Assembly: GCF_000769075.1 (NCBI RefSeq)
Contig: NZ_JRFC01000014.1
Coordinates: forward strand, 284,889 to 348,888
From: Porphyromonas sp. COT-290 OH3588
Lineage (GTDB): Bacteria > Bacteroidota > Bacteroidia > Bacteroidales > Porphyromonadaceae
Reading direction: 5' to 3'
DNA length: 64,000 nucleotides
Of the stretch, positions 35,567 through 45,456 are shown in pieces. Below the pieces are notes generated by a model. The model made no database searches. It saw only the letters and a list, made by a program, of their open reading frames with translations, and had not been told where the DNA came from. The position numbers were made by a program, and so were the translations under genes. Position 1 is the first letter of the stretch, and every line of letters starts with the position of its first letter.

Positions 35567-36721
35567 ATGAATAAATGTCTTATAGTGGCGAGATGCCTAC
35601 TTGCGGCTCTAATGGTAGGTCTCATTTTACCTAGCTGTAAAAAAGAACTTCCCAAGCCAGAGAAGCCCAAGGAAGAGGAGAAAAAGGAACAGCCTAAAAA
35701 AGACAACGAGAAGCAAGATGGCGAGAAACCCAATCCACCCAAGGACGACAACGAAGGGGACAAGCCGACCCCTCCTAAAGACGACGAAGGAAACAAGCCC
35801 AATCCACCCAAGGACGACAACGAGGGAGATAAGCCAACCCCTCCTAAAGACGACGAAGGAAACAAGCCCAATCCACCCAAGGACGACAACAAGGGAGATA
35901 AGCCAACCCCTCCTAAAGACGACGAAGGGAACAAACCCAATCCACCCAAGGATGACAACGAGGGAGATAAACCCACGCCTCCCACTCCTCCAACGCCTCC
36001 CACTCCTCCAGAACCACCTACTCCACCTACTCCACCAGCAACGGACCCTACGATGGTAGATGAAGAGCCGGGATTGCGCAACGTGGTGCTGCTCAACTTC
36101 ACAGGGCAGAGGTGTACGTACTGCTACCGAAATGGTCAAAGCATCAGAGAGAAAGCCAAGGAAATTGGGGAACAGTACATTCCTGTATTCATACACGATA
36201 GCTACTCATACTCCCCCGATCTGTATTTGCGAGAAGCTGCCAAGTACTCTGCGCCACTCAACGTAAAGGGATATCCAAGCATTCGTTTCAACAACACGCC
36301 AGTGGAGAATCGTCCCCTAAACGAGATGCTAAAAGAGAAAGATCTCTACAAGGCCGAGATTGACCTTAAGCGTAATGGGCGGGAGATAACTCTGGAAGTC
36401 CTCACACGTGTATATAGCTCACAGAAATCCCTGCATAAGACGCCTCTAAACCTGCTAGTTTGGGTGGTAGAAGATGACCTGAAGTTCCGCCAAAGCTCGC
36501 CTATGGGCAACATCGAGGGCTACGTACACGACTTCGTCTTCAGAGGCTCTCTAAACGGAACTTGGGGACAGCAGATAGAGCTAGGCGAGAAAGCTACTAT
36601 CAAGCATACACTTGGAGCTGTGGTCAAGAACCCAGAGAATGCATCAATCGTAGTATTCGTCATGGAGCGCAGGTCGCACCGATTCCTAGACGCAACCAAG
36701 ATACCTCTAGCCAAGAAATAG
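35567..36721 (+). CDS. Omp28-like lipoprotein with Pro/Asp/Lys repeats and a CxxC thioredoxin-like domain
   Basis: I place the start at 35567, giving the lipoprotein signal MNKCLIVARCLLAALMVGLI with LPSC after it (384 residues). A highly charged linker of KPEKPKEEE type leads into three 23-residue repeats (NPPKDDNEGDKPTPPKDDEG plus NKP) and a TPP-rich stretch. From about residue 170 comes a domain like P. gingivalis Omp28: NVVLLNFTGQRCTYCYRNGQ with a CxxC pair, KGYPSIRFNN, then beta-rich sequence. The linker probably spans the capsule layer. The family includes adhesin-like surface proteins; a redox role is also possible. Confidence 0.8.
   Translation: MNKCLIVARCLLAALMVGLILPSCKKELPKPEKPKEEEKKEQPKKDNEKQDGEKPNPPKDDNEGDKPTPPKDDEGNKPNPPKDDNEGDKPTPPKDDEGNKPNPPKDDNKGDKPTPPKDDEGNKPNPPKDDNEGDKPTPPTPPTPPTPPEPPTPPTPPATDPTMVDEEPGLRNVVLLNFTGQRCTYCYRNGQSIREKAKEIGEQYIPVFIHDSYSYSPDLYLREAAKYSAPLNVKGYPSIRFNNTPVENRPLNEMLKEKDLYKAEIDLKRNGREITLEVLTRVYSSQKSLHKTPLNLLVWVVEDDLKFRQSSPMGNIEGYVHDFVFRGSLNGTWGQQIELGEKATIKHTLGAVVKNPENASIVVFVMERRSHRFLDATKIPLAKK
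35732..35975 (+). repeat. 69-base tandem repeat inside the Omp28-like gene
   Basis: Three full units (35732-35800, 35801-35869, 35870-35938) and a partial fourth differ at only a few bases. The length is a multiple of three, so gain or loss of units keeps the frame. Confidence 0.9.
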
Positions 36722-36818
36722 AGGTAGCCCCTTTAAGCTAGGATCCCCCAGAGTGCATAAAGTACAAGACTCCAGAGCCGAGTTCGTACAAGTGACAACA
36801 AACTCCTCTATACCTAAT

Positions 36819-39524
36819 ATGAGATTCCTATACTGGTCAGCTATCTTAACCCTGCTACTCTGCTCGAGCATCAGCATCACGGCTCAAACTAGACTGAGCG
36901 GCTACGTAAAAGACGTACAAGATGGGCAAAACGTACCCTACGCAAGTATCCTGATCAAAGAAATCAACTCTGGCAGCATCACAGACGAGGACGGAGCCTT
37001 TAGTATTGAGCTACCTATAGGCCGCTATCATCTAGAGATTAGATCCCTAGGCTATGAAGCTAAGCAGCTAGAGATAGAAGTAACACTGGATAGTCAGCCG
37101 ATCGAGATACGGCTCAAGCCAAGCATCGTACAGCTCAGAGCAATGGAGGTAAGCGCACGCAAAGGAAAAGAAGATCCCGCCTACCCCATTATGCGTAGGG
37201 TGATGTACCGAGTTCCCGTCTACCGCAGAGCTGTGGAGCGATACACCCTACAAGCATACACTCGAGCAGTCGCCTCTATACGCAAGCTCCCTCGCCTAAT
37301 CAACGCAGAGATAGGCGAGGGCAAAGTGAAGCTACAAGACCTCGTGGGTAAGACTTTTGTGGAGGAGAAGATCAGCCGCATCTCGTACTCTAGCCCCAAT
37401 ACACTCGAGCAGGTTGTCCTCTCCAAACACTCGTCCATACCACAGGCTATCAAAGACGAGATGAACCTCGACAACGATAGCACAGACGAGTTGCTTGGCA
37501 GTGACTTCTATGCCCCTCACTTCAATGATATCCTTAACCCAATTACACCGGGAGCCTTCGGCAGATACAAGTATCGTCTACTCAGCCGTACCCAAGAGGG
37601 GGATCATGTCGTCTATCGCATCAGCTTCCGCCCTCGCACCAACCAGATAAGCCTAGCATCTGGGGAGCTAGAGATTATCGAAGGAGCTTGGGCTGCTCGC
37701 ACGATGACCCTAGACATTGATCGCCTCGGCATGCTGAAGCAACGAGTCACCTACCAGCTGAGCCGAGTAAACTCGGGCATCTACCTCCCCACAACCTTTA
37801 CCTCTAGCAGCAAGCTCCAAACCCTAGGCATCGATATGTCGATTAAGTATGTCGCCTCAATGCGCTACAAGAGTATTGAGCTAACCGCCGAGGCCAAGCA
37901 GTTTGCTCAAGATAGCCTCTCAAGCAATCGAATAAGCAATCGAGAGATCGAGCGGCACGAGCAGCTCCTCAACGCCCGACATCGACGCACGCCTAACACA
38001 ACGGCCAAACGCCATCGGTACGAGAGGAGGCTCAAGGAGCAGGAAGAGAGCATACAACTCTCCATAAAAGACAGCATAGACACCTGCATTGATAGTGCCT
38101 ATTGGCAGAGCGCACGCCCAATACCTATGCAGCGAGATGAGCGGGAGAGCTTCGTCAAGCTAGACTCAATCAATCTAGATTGGGCAAAAAAAGCCCAGCG
38201 ACGCCCAAGCTCCATTGTCCTAGCACCGAGCGAAGAAAGCGGCGAGCCCAAAGTCAGAACTGCCTCTGCGAAGCCTAGCGCCATAGGTGTCATCAGCAGA
38301 TTGCTTTTCTCTGGCAATCTATACCAAAAAGATGGTTGGCATCTAGGGACGACTAGCCGTGGGGGGCTTATTAGTCATGCTCTATACAACTACAATGTAG
38401 CCGATCAGCTCCAGCTTGGCCTACAACTGAACCTAAGCAGAGATATAGACAAACTCCGGAGGTGGAGCCTGAGCGGAGGCGCTTACTATTCGACCCGCAG
38501 ACGAGCTGTACTCTGGGACGCAGAGCTCAGACTACTCCCTCTGTACAAGAAGAATCTAGACATCAAGCTCGGTATAGGTCGAGCGACTAATGAAATAGGG
38601 AATGAGCGCCAAGGTACCCTAGCAAAGCTCCTGTACAATACACTTACTGCGATCACGGGCAAGGGCTACTCTGCGCTCTACGAAGAGCAATATATCGACT
38701 TGACAGCCTCGATAATCCCAATGCCTGCACTAGAAATCAAAGCCTCGACCTCACTGCGTCGCAGTCAAGGTCTAGACCTTAGCCCCATCAAGACGTCCAG
38801 TAGCTGGTTTGCTAATCTGGGCTACTGGAGGCAAGCAGGCTGGCAAGGGTATGAGCATCTACAAAGCATCTTGCCACTGGGACACAGAGCGGAGTACATC
38901 GACCTGCGTACCGAGGCAACATGGAGCACTAAGCCCTACCACAAAAGGAGCCAATCTGGCTGGCTAAGCTACTACAACGATCGGCGTCTTGCTCCTATCT
39001 ATCGCCTAGAAACACACACCAATATCCCCGTTGGGGTGGGTGGCTCAGCCTTTAGCTTCGTCAAAGGGAGCATGGAGCATACCATTAAGCTAAAACGTTA
39101 TGTAGACGACTTTTTAGCTTATCGACTAGAGCTGGGCGGATATCTCTGGCGGGATCGAGTAAGTCCAGAGTCTGCCTATTACTTCAAGGGGAGCAACAGC
39201 ATGATAGTTCGCTCAACATCGGGGACTAGTTTCTATACGATGAGCCCCTACACGGCACTAGATGGTCAATTCTTTGGCACGGCATCGATGGGATATGCCT
39301 CCAATCGGATTCTCGTCAATTACCTGCCTTTCTTGGTCAATCGTATGACGCAAGAGCAGATTCACCTCAAGTTGAGCTACCAGCAGCATCACTCCCCCTA
39401 TGCAGAGCTCGCATATCTCTGGGGGCTGAAGCAATCTTTTTGGGTTGGCGTCTATGTGGGCGGAGCTATTAAGCCCAGTGCCTTCACGCCCTCTCTAGCC
39501 ATAGCGGTACAAACCTCTCTCTAG
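36819..39524 (+). CDS. DUF5686-type outer-membrane protein with carboxypeptidase-like regulatory domain
   Basis: The start at 36819 gives the signal peptide MRFLYWSAILTLLLCSSISI with TAQ after it (901 residues); the frame is open 66 bases further back. Residues about 25-110 form a carboxypeptidase-like regulatory domain (LSGYVKDVQDGQNVPYASIL, GAFSIELPIGRYHLEI). A long region follows that resembles the DUF5686 family, ending in beta-strands and a terminal hydrophobic residue, consistent with an outer-membrane barrel. It lies 97 bases after the Omp28-like gene and may share its transcript. Function is unknown. Confidence 0.8.
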   Translation: MRFLYWSAILTLLLCSSISITAQTRLSGYVKDVQDGQNVPYASILIKEINSGSITDEDGAFSIELPIGRYHLEIRSLGYEAKQLEIEVTLDSQPIEIRLKPSIVQLRAMEVSARKGKEDPAYPIMRRVMYRVPVYRRAVERYTLQAYTRAVASIRKLPRLINAEIGEGKVKLQDLVGKTFVEEKISRISYSSPNTLEQVVLSKHSSIPQAIKDEMNLDNDSTDELLGSDFYAPHFNDILNPITPGAFGRYKYRLLSRTQEGDHVVYRISFRPRTNQISLASGELEIIEGAWAARTMTLDIDRLGMLKQRVTYQLSRVNSGIYLPTTFTSSSKLQTLGIDMSIKYVASMRYKSIELTAEAKQFAQDSLSSNRISNREIERHEQLLNARHRRTPNTTAKRHRYERRLKEQEESIQLSIKDSIDTCIDSAYWQSARPIPMQRDERESFVKLDSINLDWAKKAQRRPSSIVLAPSEESGEPKVRTASAKPSAIGVISRLLFSGNLYQKDGWHLGTTSRGGLISHALYNYNVADQLQLGLQLNLSRDIDKLRRWSLSGGAYYSTRRRAVLWDAELRLLPLYKKNLDIKLGIGRATNEIGNERQGTLAKLLYNTLTAITGKGYSALYEEQYIDLTASIIPMPALEIKASTSLRRSQGLDLSPIKTSSSWFANLGYWRQAGWQGYEHLQSILPLGHRAEYIDLRTEATWSTKPYHKRSQSGWLSYYNDRRLAPIYRLETHTNIPVGVGGSAFSFVKGSMEHTIKLKRYVDDFLAYRLELGGYLWRDRVSPESAYYFKGSNSMIVRSTSGTSFYTMSPYTALDGQFFGTASMGYASNRILVNYLPFLVNRMTQEQIHLKLSYQQHHSPYAELAYLWGLKQSFWVGVYVGGAIKPSAFTPSLAIAVQTSL

Positions 39525-39588
39525 TATGATCTCCTTGTGGCGAACTTTTAAGTTGCGACAAAGAGAAGCATAGACAATACTTCCTACA

Positions 39589-39623
39589 AAAGGGCTGACT
39601 TCGGATTGTGAAGTCAGCCCTTT
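39589..39623 (+). terminator. Terminator after the DUF5686 gene
   Basis: AAAGGGCTGACTT pairs with AAGTCAGCCCTTT around a 9-base loop, 65 bases after the stop codon. Confidence 0.8.
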
Positions 39624-39689
39624 CTTATGTCTGATTGCTTAGCTCCCTCGCCAGATGATTTTCATACTTCGGCCGAAGGCTCGTTGCTA

Positions 39690-39855
39690 AGACGTCTAAA
39701 TTCTTGGTTTGAGTCGTCTAAAAAGTTCTGCTCTGACGTCTAAAAAGTTTTGTTTAGACGTCTAAATTCTATATTTCAAGACTCGAAATATATATTTCCA
39801 GCTTTGAGATATATATTTCTAAACTCGAAATGTATATTTCAAGTCTTGGTTTATA
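39690..39855. repeat. Degenerate short tandem repeats (GACGTCTAAA and TATATTTC types)
   Basis: Four units near 39691-39766 carry GACGTCTAAA or GTCGTCTAAA with 11-16 other bases between. They pass into three or four units of the type TATATTTCAAGACTCGAAA (39767-39845). The rest of the 39525-40036 gap holds the terminator above and the asd promoter. Confidence 0.7.
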
Positions 39856-39979
39856 CTTTTTATTAGGGGCTTTTCAACTTTTACTAGTACCATTTAGGAC
39901 TTTTCTATGCACAAAAAGAAGAATTAACGTAAGGGAATAAGTGCTCTATTCGTCGTTTTATCTGTAAGACAGAGGGGTA

Positions 39980-40005
39980 TTTGCCCTGCAAAATTGCTAC
40001 CTTTG
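39980..40005 (+). promoter_or_regulatory. Candidate promoter of the asd operon
   Basis: TACCTTTG at 39998-40005 is a full -7 match. TTTG at 39980-39983 is only 14 bases upstream, closer than usual. The asd ATG is at 40037. Confidence 0.55.
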
Positions 40006-40036
40006 TACCCTTGTAAGTACATTAAAGACAGAATAG

Positions 40037-41053
40037 ATGAATGTAGCAATCGTCGGCGTGAGCGGGGCTGTAGGGCAGGAGTTCCTACAAGTACTTAGCG
40101 AGCGCCCATTCAAAATAGATAGACTAGAGCTATTCGCCTCTGCACGCTCGGCTGGCAAGGTGATCAAGTTCCGAGGCAAGGACTATACGGTCAAGAAGCT
40201 CAAACACGGGGACGACTTCAAGGATATTGATGTCGCTTTCGTTTCGGCAGGGGGGAGCGTTTCGCTCGAGTTTGCCGATACGATCACCAAGCATGGTACG
40301 ATTATGATTGACAACTCCAGTGCCTTCCGTATGTACGAGGACGTCCCTCTAGTGGTGCCAGAGGTCAATGCCAAAGACGCTCTAGTACGGCCCAGAGGTA
40401 TCATCGCCAATCCCAACTGCACAACCATACAAATGGTAGTAGCGCTCAACGTGATCGAGCAGCTCTCACACATCAAGCGTGTGCATGTGGCGACCTATCA
40501 GGCAGCCAGCGGAGCCGGAGCGATGGGCATGGCTGAGCTAGACCGCCAGACCAAAGAAATCGCCGCAGGTGAGGAGCCTTCGGTTGAGAAATTCGCCTAT
40601 CAGCTCGCCTACAACCTAATCCCCCAGATTGATGTCTTCACAGACAACGACTACACCAAGGAGGAGATGAAGATGTACCACGAGACTCGCAAGATCATGC
40701 ATAGCGACATCATGGTGAGTGCCACTTGTGTACGTGTGCCAGTAACACGTGCACATAGCGAGGCTATCTGGCTAGAAACAGAGCAACCACTCGAGCTTGA
40801 TGCCGTACGTGAGGCCTTCCGTGAGGCCCAAGGCATTGTCTTGCAAGACGAGCCTGCCGATCAGGTCTACCCCATGCCACTCTTCATCGCAGAGAAAGAT
40901 CCTGTCTACGTAGGTCGCCTGCGTCGAGATCTAACCAGCCCCAATGGTCTGAGCTTCTGGTGCGTGGCCGACCAAATCAAAAAGGGAGCAGCCCTCAATG
41001 CCGTCCAAATCGCCGAGTGGCTCGACAGACAAGGGGAGTTTAAGAAGAAATAA
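40037..41053 (+). CDS. asd: Aspartate-semialdehyde dehydrogenase
   Basis: This 338-residue enzyme begins [20 protein letters not shown] (NADP-binding). It has the active-site cysteine in [11 protein letters not shown] near residue 130, the [11 protein letters not shown] segment near 154 and [11 protein letters not shown] near 238. It reduces aspartyl phosphate on the way to lysine, diaminopimelate, threonine and methionine. It opens a four-gene plus-strand run with panC 30 bases downstream. Confidence 0.97.
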   Translation: MNVAIVGVSGAVGQEFLQVLSERPFKIDRLELFASARSAGKVIKFRGKDYTVKKLKHGDDFKDIDVAFVSAGGSVSLEFADTITKHGTIMIDNSSAFRMYEDVPLVVPEVNAKDALVRPRGIIANPNCTTIQMVVALNVIEQLSHIKRVHVATYQAASGAGAMGMAELDRQTKEIAAGEEPSVEKFAYQLAYNLIPQIDVFTDNDYTKEEMKMYHETRKIMHSDIMVSATCVRVPVTRAHSEAIWLETEQPLELDAVREAFREAQGIVLQDEPADQVYPMPLFIAEKDPVYVGRLRRDLTSPNGLSFWCVADQIKKGAALNAVQIAEWLDRQGEFKKK

Positions 41054-41083
41054 ACGCCTCTGCACATTAATCAAGTAGTATCA

Positions 41084-41926
41084 ATGAAAGTATTCAATAG
41101 CGCTGCCGAGCTACAAGCATACATCACCACGGAGCGCACAGCAGGACGAACCGTTGGTTTCGTCCCAACCATGGGAGCTCTACACGCAGGACATATTAGC
41201 CTTGTGAAGCGTGCACTACAGGAGTGCGACCGCTGTGTAGTAAGCGTTTTCGTCAATCCAACTCAATTCAACGACCCCAAAGACCTAGCGACTTACCCAA
41301 GGACCTTCGAGGCCGATGCCCTGCTACTAGCAGAGGCTGGAGCCGACGCCGTATTCCATCCAAGTGTCGAGGAGGTCTACCCCGAGCGTGATGAACGCAT
41401 CTTTGAGGTAGGACGTGTGGCCGAGGTTATGGAGGGAGCTCATCGCCCCGGACACTTCAATGGCGTGATGCAAGTAGTGAGCCGTCTCTTCGATATTGTT
41501 CGTCCCGACAAGGCATTCTTCGGCGACAAGGACTTCCAGCAGATTGCCGTGGTTCGTGCTATGGTTCGCCTCATTGGCTCGCCTGTGCAGATCGTCGACT
41601 GCCCTATCGTACGTGAGGCCGATGGCTTAGCCCTAAGTAGCCGTAACGTACGTTTAACTCCAGAGCAACGCTCTATCGCTCCCAACATCTACCGCACCCT
41701 TCGTGAGAGCCTTGACTTCGCCAAAGAACATACTCCCAAGGAAACAGAGCTCTGGGTAATCAATCAACTCAACGCAATCGAGCAGCTTAGAGTCGAGTAC
41801 TACGAGATCGTAGACGCCGATTCGCTGGAGCGTGTCGAGAGCTGGCAAGATAGTCTACGTATCCAAGGTTGTATCACCGTATTCTGTGGCGAAGTTCGCC
41901 TCATCGACAACATTGCTTATAAGTAG
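41084..41926 (+). CDS. panC: Pantothenate synthetase
   Basis: This 280-residue enzyme has [17 protein letters not shown] near residue 21 (ATP-binding HxGH), [19 protein letters not shown] near 54, the FFGDKDFQQ segment near 146 and [17 protein letters not shown] near 180. It joins pantoate and beta-alanine for coenzyme A synthesis. panB and panD are not next to it. The next gene starts 5 bases after its stop codon. Confidence 0.97.
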   Translation: MKVFNSAAELQAYITTERTAGRTVGFVPTMGALHAGHISLVKRALQECDRCVVSVFVNPTQFNDPKDLATYPRTFEADALLLAEAGADAVFHPSVEEVYPERDERIFEVGRVAEVMEGAHRPGHFNGVMQVVSRLFDIVRPDKAFFGDKDFQQIAVVRAMVRLIGSPVQIVDCPIVREADGLALSSRNVRLTPEQRSIAPNIYRTLRESLDFAKEHTPKETELWVINQLNAIEQLRVEYYEIVDADSLERVESWQDSLRIQGCITVFCGEVRLIDNIAYK

Positions 41927-41931
41927 TCAGA

Positions 41932-43512
41932 GTGAAGATTATTCAATTATGCATATACAGCCTACTGTTAGCTCTGCTAGCGGTAGGCTGTGGTACTAAG
42001 AAGAAGAGGATTCTTGAGGCTGATACGCCCGAGGTATCGACACCTCCTGTTTCGTCCGTACGAGCTCCCGAAGCATGGAAGCCACCTATGGGGGACAGTA
42101 TCCGCTACGAAATGCGTGCTGTGTGGCTAACGACAGCCTACGGGCTAGACTGGCCAAGCGTCAAAGCGGATACTCCCAATGGTATCCGCCGACAGCAACA
42201 AGAGCTTGACCGCATTCTCGATAGGCTCAAACAAGACGGCTACAATACCGTTTTCTTCCAAGCTCGTCTATCAGGCTCTGTGATCTACCCCTCCAAGACC
42301 GAACCCTTTGCACATCGCCTCTTTACCACCACAGGCCAGCCACCAGCATACGACCCTCTAGCCTATGCCGTAGAGGCTTGCCACCGTAGGGGCCTAGCCA
42401 TACATGCGTGGCTAGTGACCTATCCGATTGTATCGTCCCGCAAGAGTGCACACCCAATCCTCATCAAGAACCCAAGCTGGGCAATCGCCCACAAGGGTAG
42501 CCGCCATCTAGACCCGGGCAACCCCGCAGTACGTACCTATATAGCCAAGCTCGCCGAAGAAGTTGTGCGTGGCTACAATGTCGATGGCATTCATTTCGAC
42601 TACTTCCGTTATCCCGAAGAGGCAGAGCGATTCAACGACAACGCCTCATACGCTCGCTACGGCAACGGTCTAAGCCGAGAGGACTGGCGCAGGCAGAACC
42701 TAAGTGAACAGCTCGTGGAGATCAACGAAGTTGTACGCAAAATCCGCCCCGAGATCCAAATTAGCGTGGCTCCACTAGGCAAACTGCGCAAGCTCCCAAC
42801 CTTAGCCAGACCCCATGGCTGGACGGCCTACGAAAGTGTTTTCCAAGACGTCGAGGCTTGGGCTAATGCTCGATTGGTTGATTTTGTCGCCCCAATGATG
42901 TACTACAAGGACGATCTCTACGAACCCTTCCTCGTAGACTGGATGGAACGAGTGGGGAAGAAAATACCTGTCATCGCAGGGCTTGCTCCGTATCGCATAA
43001 GCGAGAGTGGCTGGAGTGCACAGACAATCGCAGACCAAATCAGGCTGGCTCGCAGGTATGGAGCTGGAGGAGTAAGTATGTTTCGTGAGGCTAACATCGG
43101 GCACAAAGAACCTTTGCTGCGCACACTCATTCAACATGAATTTAGGCATCTTGCTCTACCTTTACCCCTCTATGGACGAGCTATGCCTCGGGCTGGAGAA
43201 CCAACGGATTTAACAATAGAGCAGGACAAAAACATCATTCGCCTGAGCTGGCGTATGCCGATTGGTGGCACCAAGGCAACCTATCGTGTTTGGGCTAAAA
43301 TAACCCACCCTGACGGAAGGACGGAGGGCATCATGCTCGTGCAGGGGCTGAAGGAGCAATCCTGCGCTCTACGCATCTCGGAGTTTCCCTCGGAGGACTG
43401 CATCGAGCTCGGCGTAGAGGCCGTGAACACTGCAGGTTTAGCTACTGCGTGCCGTATGCCTGTTGAGTTTAACCTCGCCAATGCTCGCCTGACTCAAGTC
43501 CAAATGCGATGA
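41932..43512 (+). CDS. GHL10-family (DUF187-type) lipoprotein, putative glycosyl hydrolase
   Basis: This 526-residue lipoprotein starts at a GTG 5 bases after panC; the signal MKIIQLCIYSLLLALLAVGC gives lipobox C20. The domain from about residue 60 shows EMRAVWLTTAYGLDWPS, YNTVFFQARLSGSVIYPS, GIHFDYFRYPEEAERF and FVAPMMYYKDDLYEPFL, the pattern of the glycosyl-hydrolase-like 10 family. A fibronectin-III-like tail follows from about 415. Its carbohydrate substrate is not known. Its stop overlaps the hemW start (ATGA), so the two are translationally coupled. Confidence 0.87.
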   Translation: MKIIQLCIYSLLLALLAVGCGTKKKRILEADTPEVSTPPVSSVRAPEAWKPPMGDSIRYEMRAVWLTTAYGLDWPSVKADTPNGIRRQQQELDRILDRLKQDGYNTVFFQARLSGSVIYPSKTEPFAHRLFTTTGQPPAYDPLAYAVEACHRRGLAIHAWLVTYPIVSSRKSAHPILIKNPSWAIAHKGSRHLDPGNPAVRTYIAKLAEEVVRGYNVDGIHFDYFRYPEEAERFNDNASYARYGNGLSREDWRRQNLSEQLVEINEVVRKIRPEIQISVAPLGKLRKLPTLARPHGWTAYESVFQDVEAWANARLVDFVAPMMYYKDDLYEPFLVDWMERVGKKIPVIAGLAPYRISESGWSAQTIADQIRLARRYGAGGVSMFREANIGHKEPLLRTLIQHEFRHLALPLPLYGRAMPRAGEPTDLTIEQDKNIIRLSWRMPIGGTKATYRVWAKITHPDGRTEGIMLVQGLKEQSCALRISEFPSEDCIELGVEAVNTAGLATACRMPVEFNLANARLTQVQMR

Positions 43513-44633
43513 ACATCTACATCCACGTTCCATTCTGCGCCCAGCGGTGCAGCTACTGTGACTTCTACACGCAGACTCAAATGAGCCTGCGTGTATCTTA
43601 TGTGCGTGGGCTGCTTCGAGAGCTTGAGATGAGGCGTAGTGAGCTCCAGCCAGATGCTACGATTGAGCACATCTACCTAGGCGGAGGCACGCCGTCACTA
43701 CTCTCCATAGACGAACTCACACAGATCTTCGAACAGATCTATCGGCTCTACCCCGTGAGCTCTGGCGGAGAAATTACGTTAGAAGCCAACCCCGACGACA
43801 TCAACCGAGAGTATGCAAGAGGACTAAGGGAACTGCCGATCAATCGCATCAGTATGGGCGTGCAGAGCTTCCAAGAGGCCGACCTCAAGTTCCTCAACCG
43901 AAGGCACAGCAGAGCGCAGGTCTATTCGGCTGTCGAGCTGCTTCGCTCGGCAGGGCTAGAGGAGATGAGCCTAGACCTCATCTATGGCCTGCCCGGGCAA
44001 ACCGAAGCGACATGGGGGGACAACATCTGCCAGCTCCTCTCGCTCGACGTGCCACACATCTCGGCATACCACCTCATCTACGAGGAGGGAACACCACTGA
44101 CAAGAATGCTCGAACGAGGTAAAGTCACCGAGGTGAGCGAGGAGGCCAGTCTGATGTTCTTCAAGATGCTTATTGAGCGGCTTGGAGAAGCTGGCTACGA
44201 TCACTACGAGATCTCCAATTTCGCCAAGCCCGATCACCATGCCCGCCTCAATACTGGCTATTGGCTAGGCGAACATTATCTAGGCTTCGGCCCTGCAGCT
44301 CATAGCTACGATGGTCTAGTACGTAGCTACAACGTTCCTTCCATAGAGCAGTATACCGAGGCACTAGAGCAAGGGCAACGTAAGCACACAGGCGAAGAGC
44401 TGACAGAGGAGCATATCCTACACGAGTACATCATGACTCGTCTGCGGACGATGTGGGGTGTCAATCTAGACGATATGACTACTCGCTTCGGCTCCGACGC
44501 GACCTCTACCCTGCTCTCCCGTGCAGAGCCCCATCTCTCTAGTGGGAAGCTCATCCAAACGGACAACGTCCTGCGCCTCACTCCCAGTGGCGTCTTCGTC
44601 TCGGATGGCATCCTAGTAGACCTATTCGACTAA
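43509..44633 (+). CDS. hemW: HemW, radical-SAM haem chaperone
   Basis: This 374-residue protein begins MNIYIHVPFCAQRCSYCDFY. The CxxxCxxC cluster motif (C10, C14, C17) is followed by Phe rather than the fourth cysteine of HemN, which marks HemW. The motifs YLGGGTPSLLS near 57 and RISMGVQSFQEADLKFLNR near 115 fit the family. HemW inserts haem into target proteins rather than oxidising coproporphyrinogen. It overlaps the GHL10 gene by 4 bases. Confidence 0.93.
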   Translation: MNIYIHVPFCAQRCSYCDFYTQTQMSLRVSYVRGLLRELEMRRSELQPDATIEHIYLGGGTPSLLSIDELTQIFEQIYRLYPVSSGGEITLEANPDDINREYARGLRELPINRISMGVQSFQEADLKFLNRRHSRAQVYSAVELLRSAGLEEMSLDLIYGLPGQTEATWGDNICQLLSLDVPHISAYHLIYEEGTPLTRMLERGKVTEVSEEASLMFFKMLIERLGEAGYDHYEISNFAKPDHHARLNTGYWLGEHYLGFGPAAHSYDGLVRSYNVPSIEQYTEALEQGQRKHTGEELTEEHILHEYIMTRLRTMWGVNLDDMTTRFGSDATSTLLSRAEPHLSSGKLIQTDNVLRLTPSGVFVSDGILVDLFD

Positions 44634-44655
44634 TCACTACACAAGCCAAAAAAAG

Positions 44656-44689
44656 AAACCCCTCGGACTCTAGGAGCACCGAGGGGTTT
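44656..44689. terminator. Bidirectional terminator between hemW and rplT
   Basis: AAACCCCTCGG pairs with CCGAGGGGTTT around a 12-base loop, with A and T tracts on the two sides, between convergent operons. Confidence 0.85.
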
Positions 44690-44712
44690 TGTCTATTGAG
44701 CTAACGCTCTGT

Positions 44713-45057
44713 TTACTTCACCTTAGCTACGATAGCCTTGAAAGCTTCTGGGTGATTAACCGCTAGGTCAGCTAGAACCTTACGGTTGATCTCGATACCA
44801 GCAGCGTGCAGAGCACCCATGAGACGAGAGTAAGACATACCCTCTAGGCGAGCTGCAGCGTTGATACGCTGGATCCATAGAGCGCGGAAGTTGCGCTTTT
44901 TGTTCTTACGGTCGCGGTAAGCGTAGGTTAGACCCTTCTCCCAAGTATTCTTGGCTACAGTCCAAACGTTCTTACGGGCACCATAATACCCACGAGTGAG
45001 CTTCAAGATTCTCTTTCTCTTGGCACGTGAAGCTACATGATTTACTGATCTTGGCAT
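44713..45057 (-). CDS. rplT: 50S ribosomal protein L20
   Basis: This 114-residue protein begins [20 protein letters not shown] and has the L20 core [20 protein letters not shown] and [21 protein letters not shown]20 helps assemble the 50S subunit and in other bacteria represses its own operon. It is the last gene of thrS-infC-rpmI-rplT. Confidence 0.98.
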   Translation of the reverse strand: MPRSVNHVASRAKRKRILKLTRGYYGARKNVWTVAKNTWEKGLTYAYRDRKNKKRNFRALWIQRINAAARLEGMSYSRLMGALHAAGIEINRKVLADLAVNHPEAFKAIVAKVK

Positions 45058-45157
45058 AATACTAATTGTTTTTGATTGGCAGCGGCCGACGAATCGACTC
45101 TTAACTGGCTGACCTCTCTGTTACTTAAAATCGTGATTAAACTCGTCTTTGATTGTC

Positions 45158-45355
45158 TTACTTGAGGCGGAGAAGCTCCTTAACCTCGCGAACGTCTACG
45201 CGAGCCACTAGGCCGAAGTGCGTGAGGCGACGCTTTTGCTTGGTTGATTTCTTCGTCAAGATGTGACGCTTAAAGGCGTGTTTACGCTTGATCTTACCTG
45301 ACCCAGTGAGCGTAAAACGCTTCTTAGCACTGGAGTTAGTCTTTTGCTTAGGCAT
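45158..45355 (-). CDS. rpmI: 50S ribosomal protein L35
   Basis: This 65-residue protein begins [20 protein letters not shown] and carries [20 protein letters not shown], the L35 signature. It lies between infC and rplT, with 100 bases on each side. Confidence 0.98.
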   Translation of the reverse strand: MPKQKTNSSAKKRFTLTGSGKIKRKHAFKRHILTKKSTKQKRRLTHFGLVARVDVREVKELLRLK

Positions 45356-45391
45356 TTTGCTTTGTTATTATTGAGTTAAAACATTGATCAT

Positions 45392-45425
45392 CGCACTGCC
45401 CACGCAGCCTATGCGCGGCAGTGCG
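45392..45425 (-). promoter_or_regulatory. Hairpin in the infC-rpmI gap
   Basis: CGCACTGCC pairs with GGCAGTGCG around 16 bases with a small inner GCA/TGC pairing. The T run is on the plus strand, the wrong side for ending the minus-strand transcript. It may instead mark RNA processing or an L20-type control site (inference). Confidence 0.4.
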
Positions 45426-45456
45426 TTTTTATTCTTAATCTAATTGATTTGGTAGC

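Noticed and set aside
35531-36196. Long Gly/Ser/Val-rich frames on the minus strand and a shifted plus-strand frame
   Set aside because: They are mirror images of the 69-base repeat in the Omp28-like gene, which has the signal peptide and the conserved domain.
43509-44633. HemN coproporphyrinogen III dehydrogenase
   Set aside because: The fourth cysteine after CxxxCxxC is replaced by Phe and the protein is shorter than HemN, which fits HemW.
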